DNA of 64,000 nt from SIAJ01 sp963773845 (GTDB taxonomy: Bacteria; Planctomycetota; Planctomycetia; Gemmatales; Gemmataceae). Position numbers and translations under genes: made by a program. The notes beneath the pieces are model-generated. The model was not told the DNA's origin, did not search any database, and saw only the letters and a program-made list of their open reading frames with translations. The DNA lies in contig CAVZCU010000013.1 of assembly GCA_963773845.1 (NCBI GenBank), forward strand, positions 186,001-250,000, written 5' to 3'. Shown here piece after piece: positions 45,504 through 55,327 of this stretch. Numbering within the stretch: the stretch's first letter is position 1; the number at the start of each line of letters is the position of its first letter.

Positions 45504-48500
45504 GGGGCGATGAGGTCAGCGACATCCACTCCTCGCTTGTGCAACTCCGCGAGCGCCGTCGCCCGCACCACCAGCGCCTTCTCGTAACGATGCGATAACT
45601 CGTCCCGCTCTTCCTCCTCGGCGACGGTCAGGCTTTCGTTTTGCGCCTTACGGTTGAGCGTCTCCAGGCGGCGTACTTCCTTTGGGGAGAGCACGTCCGC
45701 AGCGGCGTCGCGGAGTTTCGTCTCGTCAAACCCCTTCAACTGGGCGACCGCTTCGGCAATATCGGGCGGCAGTGCTTCCTCATCGTGGGACATCGCGATC
45801 TCCGGTTGGCCGTTTCGTTGATGCGCCCCGTCGCTCGGCGGCGGGGCGCTCGCCGGCGGGGATTCGTCCGTCTCCCCCTCCACAATGCGAATCTCCTCGT
45901 CGGTCAGGCCGTAGAGTTCGTAGACGAGTGCGTCGATCTGCCGGTCCGTGGCGGCGATTTGGGATTGGAGGGAGGTTCGGTGGTGGGGCAAGGTAGCGGA
46001 ATGTAGTCGCCGCGAATTCGAGATCATCTTCTCGGCGCAACTTGCGAGTCGCGCGTGTCCAAGGATTTCCGGACGCGCGGGTAGTTCATTCATGTATTGA
46101 TTGAATAGTCGATATGCCCCGCCACGATTTGAAGGGCACGTACTGGTGATCCAATACCAAGCAAGACGTGAATTTAGAAAGGCGAGCAGGGCCAAACTGT
46201 CAGTTGCGATGCAAAAAAGCGTGTTGTTCGGGTACATTCCGTCGCTATTCAGCGCAAATGTAGATCGAGAACACAGGTCTGGATAGACAATCTTCCGTTG
46301 ATCAAAGATATCTGTTTTCGCGACCTGCCGAATGACCCACCATTCGTAGTCGCCACGTCTGACTTCGTAGCGTGCCCGTAATTCCGTTTCGAAACTACGC
46401 AAGTGTCGCAAGACTGAGGGGTAATTCGCTATTGTGATAGACTCGCGCGTGCAAAGCAGGAAGGTACCGTTTCCAAAAGTCTCCCATTTGGAAACGTCCC
46501 GCCCTCGACCATAAGGCTTGATCAACTCCTTCGCTGCTCGCGTGCTCCCTAGTTAGTCTTTTCGCTGTTGCTGAATCGATCACAAACGCTTCGTTGAGAC
46601 TCGTCTTAATACCAAGTTGGGCCGGCCCTACCAAATCGCTTAGCTTCGACGCGCTCTGTTCGAGCTTCCTCATCGCAGATGATGCGGACGTTGAAATGAA
46701 CATCCAAGGCGATTGGCCAAGACTCTGACGTGAAATTGAAAACCCAAACTCCAAGATGTCGTCTGGGTGAAAACCGGCTCCCTTTTTCGACTTTCCATAT
46801 CGGACTTCATCTGTTGGCGAGGCAATCGAACGGTCGACGAAGATAATAATCGGGTAAGTCGTAGCGCCTCTGAATATCTGCGTGTCGCCATAGTCAACGA
46901 TTTGCGATATACGGTACCTCTCCAAGAAACGACGGAGCGGCAATCCGTATCCTGCCTGGGTGAACTTACCCGAGCAGATAAAACCCAGGGTTCCACCCGA
47001 TCGGAGTAACTCAATTCCCTTTTCAATGAAATAGACGTACAAATCCGCGAGGCCGTGGTAGGCGCCGAATCTACGTGATGAGTATTCCTTTATTCCCGAT
47101 ACGCCTTCTTGCCGCACATACGGCGGATTCCCAATCACCGCATCAAACCCGCCTGCTTTCATGATCGCCGGGAACGCTGCGTTCCAATCGAACACGTTGA
47201 TTCGCAGGCGCTCTTCTTCGTCTTCGAACAAATCGCCTTGCGTCGGCTCGTCGTAGAAATCGGGGCCGATGAGCGAGTTGCCGCATTTGATGTTGCTTGC
47301 GAGGTCGGGCAGCACGCGCTCGCCGTGGAAGAGTCGGCGCTGAGAGTTGATCGTTTCCTTCGTCTCCCCTTCCAGGACCTTCAGGAGCAGCGAGAGCTTG
47401 GTCACCTCCACGGCTTGCGCGTCGATATCGACGCCGAAGATGCTGTTCTTGAGGATGCGCTTCTTTTCCTGCGTGGTCAAATGCCATTCGCCGTGGACGT
47501 CCTTGAAGAGTTCCTTGTCCCATTTCTCCGGCTCGTGTGCGCGATAATAGGCGAGATGCCAGTCGAGCAGATATTGGAAAGCGCCGAGCAGGAATGAGCC
47601 GGAACCGCAGGCGGGGTCGAGGATGCGGAGTTTCGCCGCCTGCTTTGGAGTGAGGCCAGCAGGCCGCGGAGCCTGAAGCGTCAGCGAAGGCGGAGCGGCG
47701 GGACCCGGCGTCGCCTTCGCTGACCCTTCAGGCTCCGCTCCCATTTCGCGGTGCGGAAGTTTGGCGTTCGCTGACGTTTCAGGCTCCACTGCTGGGTCGC
47801 CCAGGAGCCTGCCCAATGTGTGCTTGACGATGTAATCGACGATGTAGGCAGGCGTGTAATAGACGCCGCCGGCTTTCTTGACCTCCGGCTTCTCCTCGAC
47901 CTTAGCCTGGTGGCCGCCCGTCAGGCGAATGACTTTGCCGAGAAACTGCTCGTAGACCTGGCCAAGAATCTCGGGCGGAATCTTCGAGAAGACGTACGGG
48001 CTTTCGGGGTAGTACAGGCCGCGCAACAGGGGCTTGATGACCTTGTCGTCGAGCTTCAATTTCGGCGTGAGTTCATCATGACCCTCCGGCCGGTCCTTTT
48101 CCTTGCCGAAATGGAATAGCCCGGAGTTGTAACGGTCGTCGGCCTGGCGGAAGAGGGCAAACATGCTGCCATAAATGTCCTTCACGTCGGTCAAGTCGCG
48201 AAGCTGGCCATAAGGCTCGATGCCGCGGTCCTCGCACATGCGCAGGAAGATGATGCGGTCGATCGTGATCTGGACGGCGTAATTCAACTCGCGCGACGTG
48301 AGCTTGGGATTGCGCAACGCGAAGTTCTTGGCGAGCAATTCACGCCACGATTCGATCTCTTCGAGGAATGCCGAATCGACCGTGGCCGTCCCGCGCTTCT
48401 TCTTGTTGCTATCGGCGTACTTGTCGAACGAGCCCTTGCGAATCGCGTCGCGCGAGAAGACCGATTCGATTTCGTCCCATTTCTCAGCGTAATCCGAATA

Positions 48501-48959
48501 GCGGAAATAGTTGACGCGGGCCACGCTCGCCTTGTCGTGCTGATTCGGCATGACGCGACCGTCGTAGACTGCGAACTCCTCGAAGTCGGTCAGGATCGAC
48601 AGAGGCATCTGCGGCGGGTTCCAGGCATAGCGCCGGAGTTGATAGGCGGGCTCCGGGTCTTCCTTGATGTTGACGAAGGGCTTCTTCGCTTCGAGGTAGA
48701 ATTTCGGTGTGCCGCCGATGCGGAAGCAATAGTCGGGGGCCTTGCTCTCATCGCCGATCTTCAGGCTGGCTTCGTGGACCACGTCCTTGTAGGCTTCGGC
48801 GCTGCCCTCTTCGTTCTCCATGTCCCAGCCGAGCGCCTTGAACATCGGGTTAATGAACTGGATTCGCAGATTGGCTTCGTTGAAAGTCGGTGCGCGGTAC
48901 TCGTCCTTATTGCGATCGAATTGCTCGACGAGCTTGGCGACCTTCGGCGGAATTGGCAT
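45500..48959 (-). CDS. Type IIG restriction-modification enzyme, one frame break
   Basis: About 1,150 aa from ATG 48959, behind GGGAGGGAGGCC. N-terminal nuclease domain with a PD-x-EAK pattern (APDYCFRIGG ... FYLEAKKPF, residues about 70-95), then a helical linker. The adenine methyltransferase has motif I DPACGSGSFLL and motif IV GNPPYVRQ. The TaqI-like target-recognition part breaks frame near 46540 (REHASS to KELIKPYGRGRDV) and continues to a coiled-coil-rich tail (RRLETLNRKAQNESLTVAEE). One protein therefore carries cleavage, methylation and recognition. A repeat-derived insert lies before motif I. Preceded by a small gene and followed by HNH. Confidence 0.82.
47668..47789. repeat. Palindromic repeat inserted inside the restriction gene
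   Basis: Three copies of a 25-base unit around TCGCTGAC..TTCAGGCTCC: inverted at 47668-47692, direct at 47712-47738 and 47765-47789. They encode a low-complexity stretch (ETSANAKLPHREMGAEPEGS onward) that keeps the frame open just before methyltransferase motif I. Confidence 0.7.
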
Positions 48960-49003
48960 GGGCCTGGCCTCCCTCCCCTTTTCGGTCAGTTTGGAGAATC
49001 GGC

Positions 49004-49297
49004 TCAGGCATTGCAAGTGGATTTAATCGGCGGCCGATCGGAGAGGCAGGGAAAGCGGCCCTCCTCTGGCAATTTCACCAGCCGACGACCCAACTGGGCG
49101 GCCGAAATTGTCACCGCTCGATCGTCACTGGCAAATTCGAAGTGGAGTTGGTCGCCGCCGATGGTGATGCTAAGGTCGGGCAGGTCGAGAAGCTCGCGCA
49201 GCGATTGCTGGGACAACGAGTAGAATCGCCCGCCGACGCGAAGTTGCACGCGCTTACCCTTGTCCGAAATCAGTGCAGACGGTGCGGAACGACCCAT
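49004..49297 (-). CDS. Small hypothetical protein upstream of the type IIG gene
   Basis: 97 aa from ATG 49297. Reads RVQLRVGGRFYSLSQQSLRE, LLDLPDLSITIGGDQLHFEF and ASDDRAVTISAAQLGRRLVK: a compact mixed fold with a short helix, unlike a shadow frame. It ends 44 bases before the restriction gene start on the same strand, so it is probably the leading gene of that operon. It does not look like a classical HTH controller protein. Function unknown. Confidence 0.6.
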   Translation of the reverse strand: MGRSAPSALISDKGKRVQLRVGGRFYSLSQQSLRELLDLPDLSITIGGDQLHFEFASDDRAVTISAAQLGRRLVKLPEEGRFPCLSDRPPIKSTCNA

Positions 49298-49352
49298 ACT
49301 CTTTCGCCACCCAAAGCCCGTGCTGAAAATGCTCCCGACTCTGACTCTTTCC

Positions 49353-49673
49353 CTACGACACCAACATGCCGATAACTATTAAGGAAACAACACCCACGAA
49401 TTCGACCGTGCAAATCACGACCCCTAGCACGGCGAACACCTTGCTGCGGCGCTTTTGGCAGATTCCGGCGATGCCGAGGCCGACGCCGACAAAGTCCGCG
49501 AATAGACCGACGATCGTTCCCAGGCCCACAAGCATCAACTCGGGAGAGTCATCGCCTAGGCCGCCCCGCGTCGCCGCGTCGAGAACGGTTGCGACTCCAA
49601 GAACGACAAAATCCAAGATTGCCGCCCCAATCGCGATGATGAATGACGCAATGCCAAAGCCCGAGTGCTTCAT
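49353..49673 (-). CDS. Small four-helix membrane protein
   Basis: 106 aa from ATG 49673 (MKHSGFGIASFIIAIGAAIL). Hydrophobic segments at about 5-28, 48-75 and 82-104, with glycine-rich helices (LMLVGLGTIVGLFADFVGVG) and a short basic loop (CQKRRSKV). The layout resembles DUF4190-like membrane proteins. Ribosome binding site weak. It lies about 55 bases upstream of the small gene at 49004-49297. Function unknown. Confidence 0.6.
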   Translation of the reverse strand: MKHSGFGIASFIIAIGAAILDFVVLGVATVLDAATRGGLGDDSPELMLVGLGTIVGLFADFVGVGLGIAGICQKRRSKVFAVLGVVICTVEFVGVVSLIVIGMLVS

Positions 49674-49767
49674 CTCACGCGGACTGTTGTGAAACCGAGC
49701 GTGACGGTATCTCATGGCACTGTCCGATGGTTGTTGAGGCAGGAAGCGTCTTTCGGCACTGCATGCC

Positions 49768-49977
49768 CTATACGACCCGGCATGAGACGCGGACGCGGCG
49801 CAGTTGACCGTTTGCTTCGTAATAAAAGTGCCGCGACCTCACCTGGACCGTTGGGAACATGCCTGTCCCCGTATCGGCACGACGCACCAGTTGCCGGGAT
49901 GGCGGCGGTCTGTTCGGCCGACAGCAACGCGACGGTGTTTCGGCCTTCTCATCCCAAAGCTCCTCTTCGATGCTCAT
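49768..49977 (-). CDS. Doubtful small hypothetical protein
   Basis: 69 aa. The tail (MFPTVQVRSRHFYYEANGQL) looks like real protein, while the first 35 residues are arginine- and proline-rich. Possibly another short gene with a frame break near 49900. No ribosome binding site stands out. Listed because the stretch from 49674 to 50028 is otherwise empty. Confidence 0.3.
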   Translation of the reverse strand: MSIEEELWDEKAETPSRCCRPNRPPPSRQLVRRADTGTGMFPTVQVRSRHFYYEANGQLRRVRVSCRVV

Positions 49978-50028
49978 GGGCTCGTTGCTGAATCGAAATC
50001 CAGATCGTCAATCGCACGGTCGCCGTGT

Positions 50029-50321
50029 TCACGCCCCGTGATTACCGAACCGCCGATCGATCTCCTTCGCGATTGCGTCGTTGGCAAAGATCACGAGCTT
50101 GGCGATGTCGTCTTCGTTGATTTCGCGCCCGTGCCGGCCAATACGCTGGCGACCTGGCGGATGTGGTCCGCGAGGTAGGTCCGCGTCAGCATCTTGAGAG
50201 TCGGTTCCGGGTACGGGACTTTCAATGTCCACTCTTCGATTCGCTTGGCAAGTTCCGGGCCGAATTGCTTGCGCAGTTTGGCCATCTCGTCTTCGGACAG
50301 GGTTGTTCGCTGCTGACCCAT
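50029..50321 (-). CDS. Small hypothetical protein, one frame break
   Basis: About 97 aa when joined. Begins MGQQRTTLSEDEMAKLRKQF at ATG 50321 and continues GPELAKRIEEWTLKVPYPEP, LKMLTRTYLADHIRQVASVL. Near 50131 the frame changes (LAGTGR), after which EINEDDIAKLVIFANDAIAK and EIDRRFGNHGA follow. Both parts are helical and fit together; either alone ends abruptly. No family recognised. On the same strand and about 30 bases downstream of the zinc-ribbon gene at 50355-50597, so probably in one operon with it. Confidence 0.5.
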
Positions 50322-50354
50322 GGGACTGCTTTCCCTTTCTTTCGGCCGTGGAAG

Positions 50355-50597
50355 TTACTCGTTCGCGTCCGGCACGCTGCCATACAAATTGATGCGGCCA
50401 CATTCGCCACACATGAACGCGCGCACCGGCCCGGCCGTATGATACTTGGCCGTCCAGAAACTTCGGCTGTCGTCGGGCTGGCGGTATTCGAGTTCTTTCG
50501 CTCGGAGGTGTTGGTATTCAGTCGTCTTGTCGATGATGACGATGGGCGCCATCATGCCGTCGCATTCCGGGCAGGTTCGGGACGCAGTGTCGCTCAC
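50355..50597 (-). CDS. Small zinc-ribbon protein
   Basis: 80 aa from GTG 50597, which has GAGGAACTGCGTC directly before it. Two CxxC knuckles, CPECDGMMAP near the start and CGECGRINLYG near the end, frame a central region (EYQHLRAKELEYRQPDDSRS), as in a single zinc ribbon with a long insertion. The longer upstream frame adds residues with no protein character. Cytoplasmic. Function unknown. Confidence 0.6.
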   Translation of the reverse strand: MSDTASRTCPECDGMMAPIVIIDKTTEYQHLRAKELEYRQPDDSRSFWTAKYHTAGPVRAFMCGECGRINLYGSVPDANE

Positions 50598-51098
50598 GAC
50601 GCAGTTCCTCAATCGCAAATGGGTGATGGAGAAAAGGATAACCGGCCGAGGAGGACAGAGGCAATACAAATAGCCATTTGATCGGATACGCCGAAGGGGC
50701 TTCCGGACGAATTGCATGGCCCATCCCGGGGCATGATCGAGTCGCATATCGCCTGAACAGGGAATTCGCTTCCGATTCGCGTGAAGATCACCACCGTCTC
50801 TCGATTCACGCAGATTCGAAGGTTCCCCTTGCGTTTCGGCCGCCCGAAAAGACGTGTTCGTAGGGGGCTGCGTCGTGCAGGCTCTTTTGGAGCAGAGAGG
50901 TCAGCCCTTTGGGTTGCAATGCAACCAATAATTGTCGCATCGGGAGAGGAAATGTCCGGCTAGAAAAAGACGTTATCCAATCGCCCGTTCGCGTCTTCGG
51001 CTTGTTCCTCGCTGGGCATCTGTTGATGGCGAGGCGGAACGCTGGTATTTCCGGCTTCGACGATTATTCCTAGAGCAAGTTGAGGCAGCGAGATCTCC
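50598..51098. other. Intergenic region upstream of the PLD-like gene
   Basis: 501 bases between divergent genes. No frame is convincing; frames here have arginine- and proline-rich shadow composition. I see no repeat or terminator in it. Confidence 0.45.
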
Positions 51099-51800
51099 AT
51101 GGACACTCCCGAACTCGATCGAATCCTGAAGCAGTCGCTCGCCGATCATCACATTCAAGCCGGGGAGAAATCAGCGCTCATTCGCTGGGTGGCCGATGAG
51201 GCTGCCGATGAAGCCGGACTCGCTGTGGCCCGCAGTCGGGCGTTTGCACTCGCTCGAAGTGAATCCGGGACGGCAGCCTCGTTGCTCGATTGGCTCGAAG
51301 ACGTGGTTCGCATCTTCAGTCGCCCGGCGAACCGCCCGACGTCAACGGGGGAATCACCGGCGGCGTTCTTCAGTCCGGGCAAGACGTGCGTACACGAGAT
51401 CATTCGGCAGTTCGATTCGGCGAAATCGAAATGCGATATCTGCGTCTTCACCATTACGGACGACCGGATTACTGATGCGATCATTCGGGCTAACAGTCGC
51501 GGCGTGGACTTGCGGGTGATTACGGACGATGAGAAGTCGCACGACCTCGGTTCCGACATCGACAAGTTGCAGATGGTCGGGATTTCGTGCAAGATGGACT
51601 CTGGGAACGCGGCGCACATGCACCACAAGTTCGCCCTGTTCGACGGACTGCGCCTGATGACCGGCAGCTTCAACTGGACACGCAGCGCCAGCGAGCAAAA
51701 TGAAGAGAACTTGATTGTGACGCCCGACCCAGTTCTGGTAAATGCGTTCTCGAATCGGTTCGAACAACTTTGGGCCAAGCTTGAGTTTTCCCGTGTTTGA
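51099..51800 (+). CDS. PLD-superfamily nuclease (Nuc/ZUC-like)
   Basis: 233 aa. Residues 1-75 are a helical N-terminal domain with no recognised motif. The single phospholipase D domain has one HKD-type motif, HHKFALFDGLRLMTGSFNW followed by SEQNEENLIV, so it should dimerise to form one active site as Nuc does. Additional family features: CVHEIIRQFDSAKSKCDICV and VDLRVITDDEKS. Likely DNA or RNA endonuclease, cytoplasmic since no signal peptide is seen. Its end overlaps the tadA start by eight bases. Confidence 0.78.
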   Translation: MDTPELDRILKQSLADHHIQAGEKSALIRWVADEAADEAGLAVARSRAFALARSESGTAASLLDWLEDVVRIFSRPANRPTSTGESPAAFFSPGKTCVHEIIRQFDSAKSKCDICVFTITDDRITDAIIRANSRGVDLRVITDDEKSHDLGSDIDKLQMVGISCKMDSGNAAHMHHKFALFDGLRLMTGSFNWTRSASEQNEENLIVTPDPVLVNAFSNRFEQLWAKLEFSRV

Positions 51801-52302
51801 CTTGCCATTCGGCCTTCCGCTCAGCGACCCGCGCCATCCGTTCCACGTGCAACACATGGAATTGGCGCTCGCGGAAGCCGCGGCCGCGGCGGACGCCGAC
51901 GAGGTGCCGGTCGGGGCGGTCGTGGTTTCGCTTGAACAGGGCATCATCGGCCAGGCCCACAACCAGCGCGAAATGCTCCACGATCCAACCGCCCATGCCG
52001 AAATGATCGCCCTGACCCAGGCAGCCCAGGCGCTCGGCAACTGGCGGCTGGAGAACTGTATTCTGTACGTGACGTTGGAGCCATGCCCGATGTGCGCCGG
52101 GGCTGTTGTGCAAGCCCGGCTGCCGTACGTCGTGTATGGCGCCATTGACACGAAGGCCGGCGCCTGCGAGACGCTGTATCGTATCGCCAGCGATCCCCGG
52201 TTGAATCATCGCGCCCAGGTGATCGGCGGAGTGCTAGCCGATCGTTGTGCGGCAGTCCTCTCCGATTTCTTCGCGGCGAAGCGCCGCTTGGGGAAGAAGT
52301 GA
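51793..52302 (+). CDS. tadA: tRNA-specific adenosine deaminase
   Basis: 169 aa. I choose GTG 51793 because homologues carry about ten residues before the first helix, and DPRHPFHVQHMELALAEAA fits that; ATG 51856 would cut into it. Zinc and catalytic motif: HAE in PTAHAEMIALTQA (Glu as proton shuttle) and PCPMC in LEPCPMCAGAVVQ. EVPVGAVVV is the conserved second strand. It converts A34 to inosine in tRNA-Arg(ACG) and is normally essential. Overlaps the PLD gene upstream and the permease gene downstream (GTGA). Confidence 0.9.
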   Translation: MFDLPFGLPLSDPRHPFHVQHMELALAEAAAAADADEVPVGAVVVSLEQGIIGQAHNQREMLHDPTAHAEMIALTQAAQALGNWRLENCILYVTLEPCPMCAGAVVQARLPYVVYGAIDTKAGACETLYRIASDPRLNHRAQVIGGVLADRCAAVLSDFFAAKRRLGKK

Positions 52303-53580
52303 CCTCGACCCGCTTGCGACACGCGATCCAGATGGGCCTGCGCAGCCTGGTGGCACATCGGCTGCGCTCGGTGTTGACGGCGCTCGGCATCATCCTCGGC
52401 GTGGCTTCGGTGATTGTCATGCTGGCGGTCGGCGAAGCGGCCCGTTCGGAATCGCTTCGCCAACTCGAAGATTTGGGCGTGAACACGATTCTCATTCGGT
52501 CGGTGAAGCCGCAGGACCAGCCCGATAGCAAAGCCGGCGTGGACATGTTGGCCTTCGGCCTGACCGATGCCGATCTCGCCCGCATTCGCGGCACGATCCC
52601 CACCGTTCTCTCGGCGATGCCGGCCCGCGAATCGCGACGGGTGGTTCGCCATCGCGATCACAAGCTGGACGCCCGGCTGCTCGGAGTCACGCCCGACTTT
52701 TTCGCCCAGCACCATTTGGTCGTTGCTCACGGCCGGCCGATTTCCGCAATGGATGAAGAGCGTTTTGAGAATGTCGCGGTGTTGGGAGCTGCTGCCACGG
52801 ATTCGCTGTTTCCCGGCCAAGACCCGATTGGCAAGACGATCAGTGTCGACGACATCGACGGCCCGCGCGAGTATCGCGTCATTGGCCTGACGGACCCAAA
52901 AACCCTGGCCGGCGCGTCCGAAGCCGGGGACAATGCCGACCTCAATCGCGTCGTGTTTATTCCGTTCGCCACCGATCGCCTCCGATTTGGCCGCGATCTG
53001 TTGACCATTCGCACGGGCTCGTTTCAAGTCGAGAAGATCGAGATCAGCCAAATCACGGTGACGGTCGCGCACACGCAGGACGTGAAGAAAACAGCGGCAG
53101 TCATCGAATCGCTGTTGACTCAGTTTCACCCGCGCAAGGATGTGACGGTCTTCGTGCCACTGGAATTAATTCAGAAAGCGGAGAGCACGCAGCGATTATT
53201 CACGATCGTTCTCGGCGCCATCGCGGGGGTTTCGCTCGTCGTGGGTGGGATTGGCATCATGAACATCATGCTGGCAACAGTCACGGAGCGGACCAAAGAG
53301 ATCGGCATCCGCCGAGCGCTCGGCGCGAAGCAACGCGACATCGCCTCGCAATTTCTCGTGGAGACCGTGATTCTCTCGTGTGGCGGCGGACTGATCGGCG
53401 TGGCCGTCGGCGTCGGCATGACTTATTTGCTTACCTGGGCGGCGGAACTGCCGGTCATCATCCGATTGTGGTCGCCCGTGATCGCGTTTGGCGTTTCGGT
53501 TCTCGTCGGCCTGGCGTCGGGCATTTATCCCGCCCGGCGCGGCGCTGCTCGATCCGATCGAGGCGCTGCGGCACGAGTGA
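52299..53580 (+). CDS. MacB/FtsX-type ABC transporter permease, one frame break
   Basis: About 427 aa from GTG 52299, overlapping tadA. One helix near the N terminus (LRSVLTALGIILGVASVIVM), a large periplasmic MacB_PCD domain, and three helices at the end in the FtsX domain (IVLGAIAGVSLVVGGIGIMN, TKEIGIRRALGAKQRDIASQ). The last residues are shifted: after SGIYPARR the expected AALLDPIEALRHE lies in the next frame and ends at TGA 53578-53580, so one base is wrong near 53540. No ATPase gene is adjacent; it must be elsewhere. Role in export of peptides or lipoproteins is inferred. Confidence 0.85.
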
Positions 53581-53588
53581 CAACCATT

Positions 53589-54335
53589 TTAGGCCGCCGA
53601 CCCGGTCAAGATCTCGCGCACCTCGTCAGGCGTTCCATCCCAGGCCGCCTGATAGGCCACTTCAAGGGCGACGAGCACATATCGGTCGGTAGTGAGAAAG
53701 AGAGGCATTTGCTTGAGCGCTTGTCCGACTGAAAATGGCTGAATATAGGCAGTAGTTGTCGCGCCTGCTGAATAAGAGACCATCATCAGCGGCTTGCTCT
53801 CGGGCTGCGCAAAGCGCTCGCCTGCCAACTCGGCCCAAATGGCGCCGTGGATGCCTTGCGGATCGCGTTTACCAGGCGGAAATGAATCAATCACTAACAG
53901 GTGCACGCCTGTCGAGATGACCTTCACTGCCTTAGTGACAAACTTGTTGAGTTGTTGACGCGTACGCTTGTTACCAGGCGAGACGATTTCAATCATGGCC
54001 ACGATTCGATCCCCTGAACGGTGACGAATTACAATCGTTCGCCGTTTGGCAAGATAGGTCGTCAACTCCGACGTCGCCATCAACTCGACCATTGGCGGCT
54101 CTGCCGCCACTGCGATACCGCCAGTGTCTTCGACTCCCTCGTTGGAATCGTTTGAATGAGGGCGATGAAGCGTTAATACGTCGGGGCCGACGTCTCCCGC
54201 TTGTTGTTCGGCCAACGCATAGAAGCCCTTCGGTAGACCGCCGCGATTGAGAACCTTGCGCAGTTCGCCGATCCACGCCGTGTGAAAGTCGTGAAAGATT
54301 CCGTCGTCGACTCGAGTCCAGTCGTGCATTGGCAT
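53589..54335 (-). CDS. DUF4058 family protein
   Basis: 248 aa from ATG 54335, behind AGGAGAAACGCCA. The start (MPMHDWTRVDDGIFHDFHTA) and the later segments TYLAKRRTIVIRHRSGDRIV, AMIEIVSPGNKR and LLVIDSFPPGKRDPQGIHGA are hallmarks of DUF4058. That family resembles Cas4/PD-(D/E)xK-like nucleases in its core; the IEIVSPGNK strand would hold Glu and Lys of such a site, which is inference. Cytoplasmic. Convergent with the ABC permease, eight bases apart. Confidence 0.8.
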   Translation of the reverse strand: MPMHDWTRVDDGIFHDFHTAWIGELRKVLNRGGLPKGFYALAEQQAGDVGPDVLTLHRPHSNDSNEGVEDTGGIAVAAEPPMVELMATSELTTYLAKRRTIVIRHRSGDRIVAMIEIVSPGNKRTRQQLNKFVTKAVKVISTGVHLLVIDSFPPGKRDPQGIHGAIWAELAGERFAQPESKPLMMVSYSAGATTTAYIQPFSVGQALKQMPLFLTTDRYVLVALEVAYQAAWDGTPDEVREILTGSAA

Positions 54336-54436
54336 TGGCGTTTCTCCTGGCGGTCATTCTAGCCGAACGGGCGACAGATCACCTTGCCACAAATTCGGAG
54401 TCGTTGCACAATAGCCGCTCGTTATGGAGTGGTTCA

Positions 54437-55327
54437 ATGCAGCTTTGGGAAGCCGTTGTTCTGGGCCTGATTCAGGGATTGACCGAGTTCTTGCCGATCA
54501 GCAGCACGGCGCATCTACTCGTCGCCCGGCAATTGATGGGGCATCCGGATCCGCGGGATGCGTTTACGACTGCGATCCAACTGGGCACACTGGTCGCCGT
54601 GTTCTGGTATTTTCGAGCGGACGTGGCGCGGTTGCTTCGGGCATTGATATCTGACATTCGAGCGCTGCGACTCGGTACAACGCCCGATGCCCGATTGGGC
54701 TGGAAGATTGTGGTCGGGACGATCCCGGTCGTGATTTGCGGGCTGGCGTTCAAGCACTTCATCAAAGACAAGCTCTACGATACGGAAGTGCTCGCGCTGG
54801 CAGCGATCGTGTTCGCTCTCTTATTGCTGCTCGCCGAACGTTGGTCACGCCGCCGGCCGGGACGCGGCGAGGATGAAGTGACCTGGCGGGATGCAATCTT
54901 CATCGGTGCGTTTCAAGCTCTCGCGCTGATCCCCGGCGCTTCGCGGTCCGGAGTGACGATCACGGCCGGGTTGTTTGCAGGCCTATCGCGGCCGGCTGCC
55001 GCGCGATTCTCGTTCCTGCTTTCGCTGCCAAGTATTCTCGGCGCCGGCTTGAAGGAAACGTTCGATGATCGGCATAAACTCTTTCATTCCCAAGCAGACA
55101 TTCTGAATCTCGTTGTGGGCGCCGGGGTGGCGGGCATCGTTGGCTATTGGTCCATCGCCTGGTTGCTCGGCTATCTCAAAGCCCATGCGACCTATCGATT
55201 CGTCGTCTATCGATTGATTCTGGGAGTTGCAATTCTCGGCATGCTCGCGATGGGCTGGATTCACAACTCGCCGAAACCGGATGCAACTAACGGATCGCCT
55301 CCACCACCTTCGGCAGGCGGATCGTGA
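54437..55327 (+). CDS. uppP: Undecaprenyl-diphosphate phosphatase
   Basis: 296 aa, close to the family norm with a short Pro/Ser-rich tail. ATG 54437 follows GGAGTGGTTCA. The two catalytic motifs are intact: GLTEFLPISSTAHLLV (Glu and Ser) and LIPGASRSGVTI. Eight or so membrane helices. It recycles the lipid carrier needed for peptidoglycan and O-antigen synthesis at the inner membrane. The last 41 bases overlap the convergent histidine kinase gene. Confidence 0.92.
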   Translation: MQLWEAVVLGLIQGLTEFLPISSTAHLLVARQLMGHPDPRDAFTTAIQLGTLVAVFWYFRADVARLLRALISDIRALRLGTTPDARLGWKIVVGTIPVVICGLAFKHFIKDKLYDTEVLALAAIVFALLLLLAERWSRRRPGRGEDEVTWRDAIFIGAFQALALIPGASRSGVTITAGLFAGLSRPAAARFSFLLSLPSILGAGLKETFDDRHKLFHSQADILNLVVGAGVAGIVGYWSIAWLLGYLKAHATYRFVVYRLILGVAILGMLAMGWIHNSPKPDATNGSPPPPSAGGS

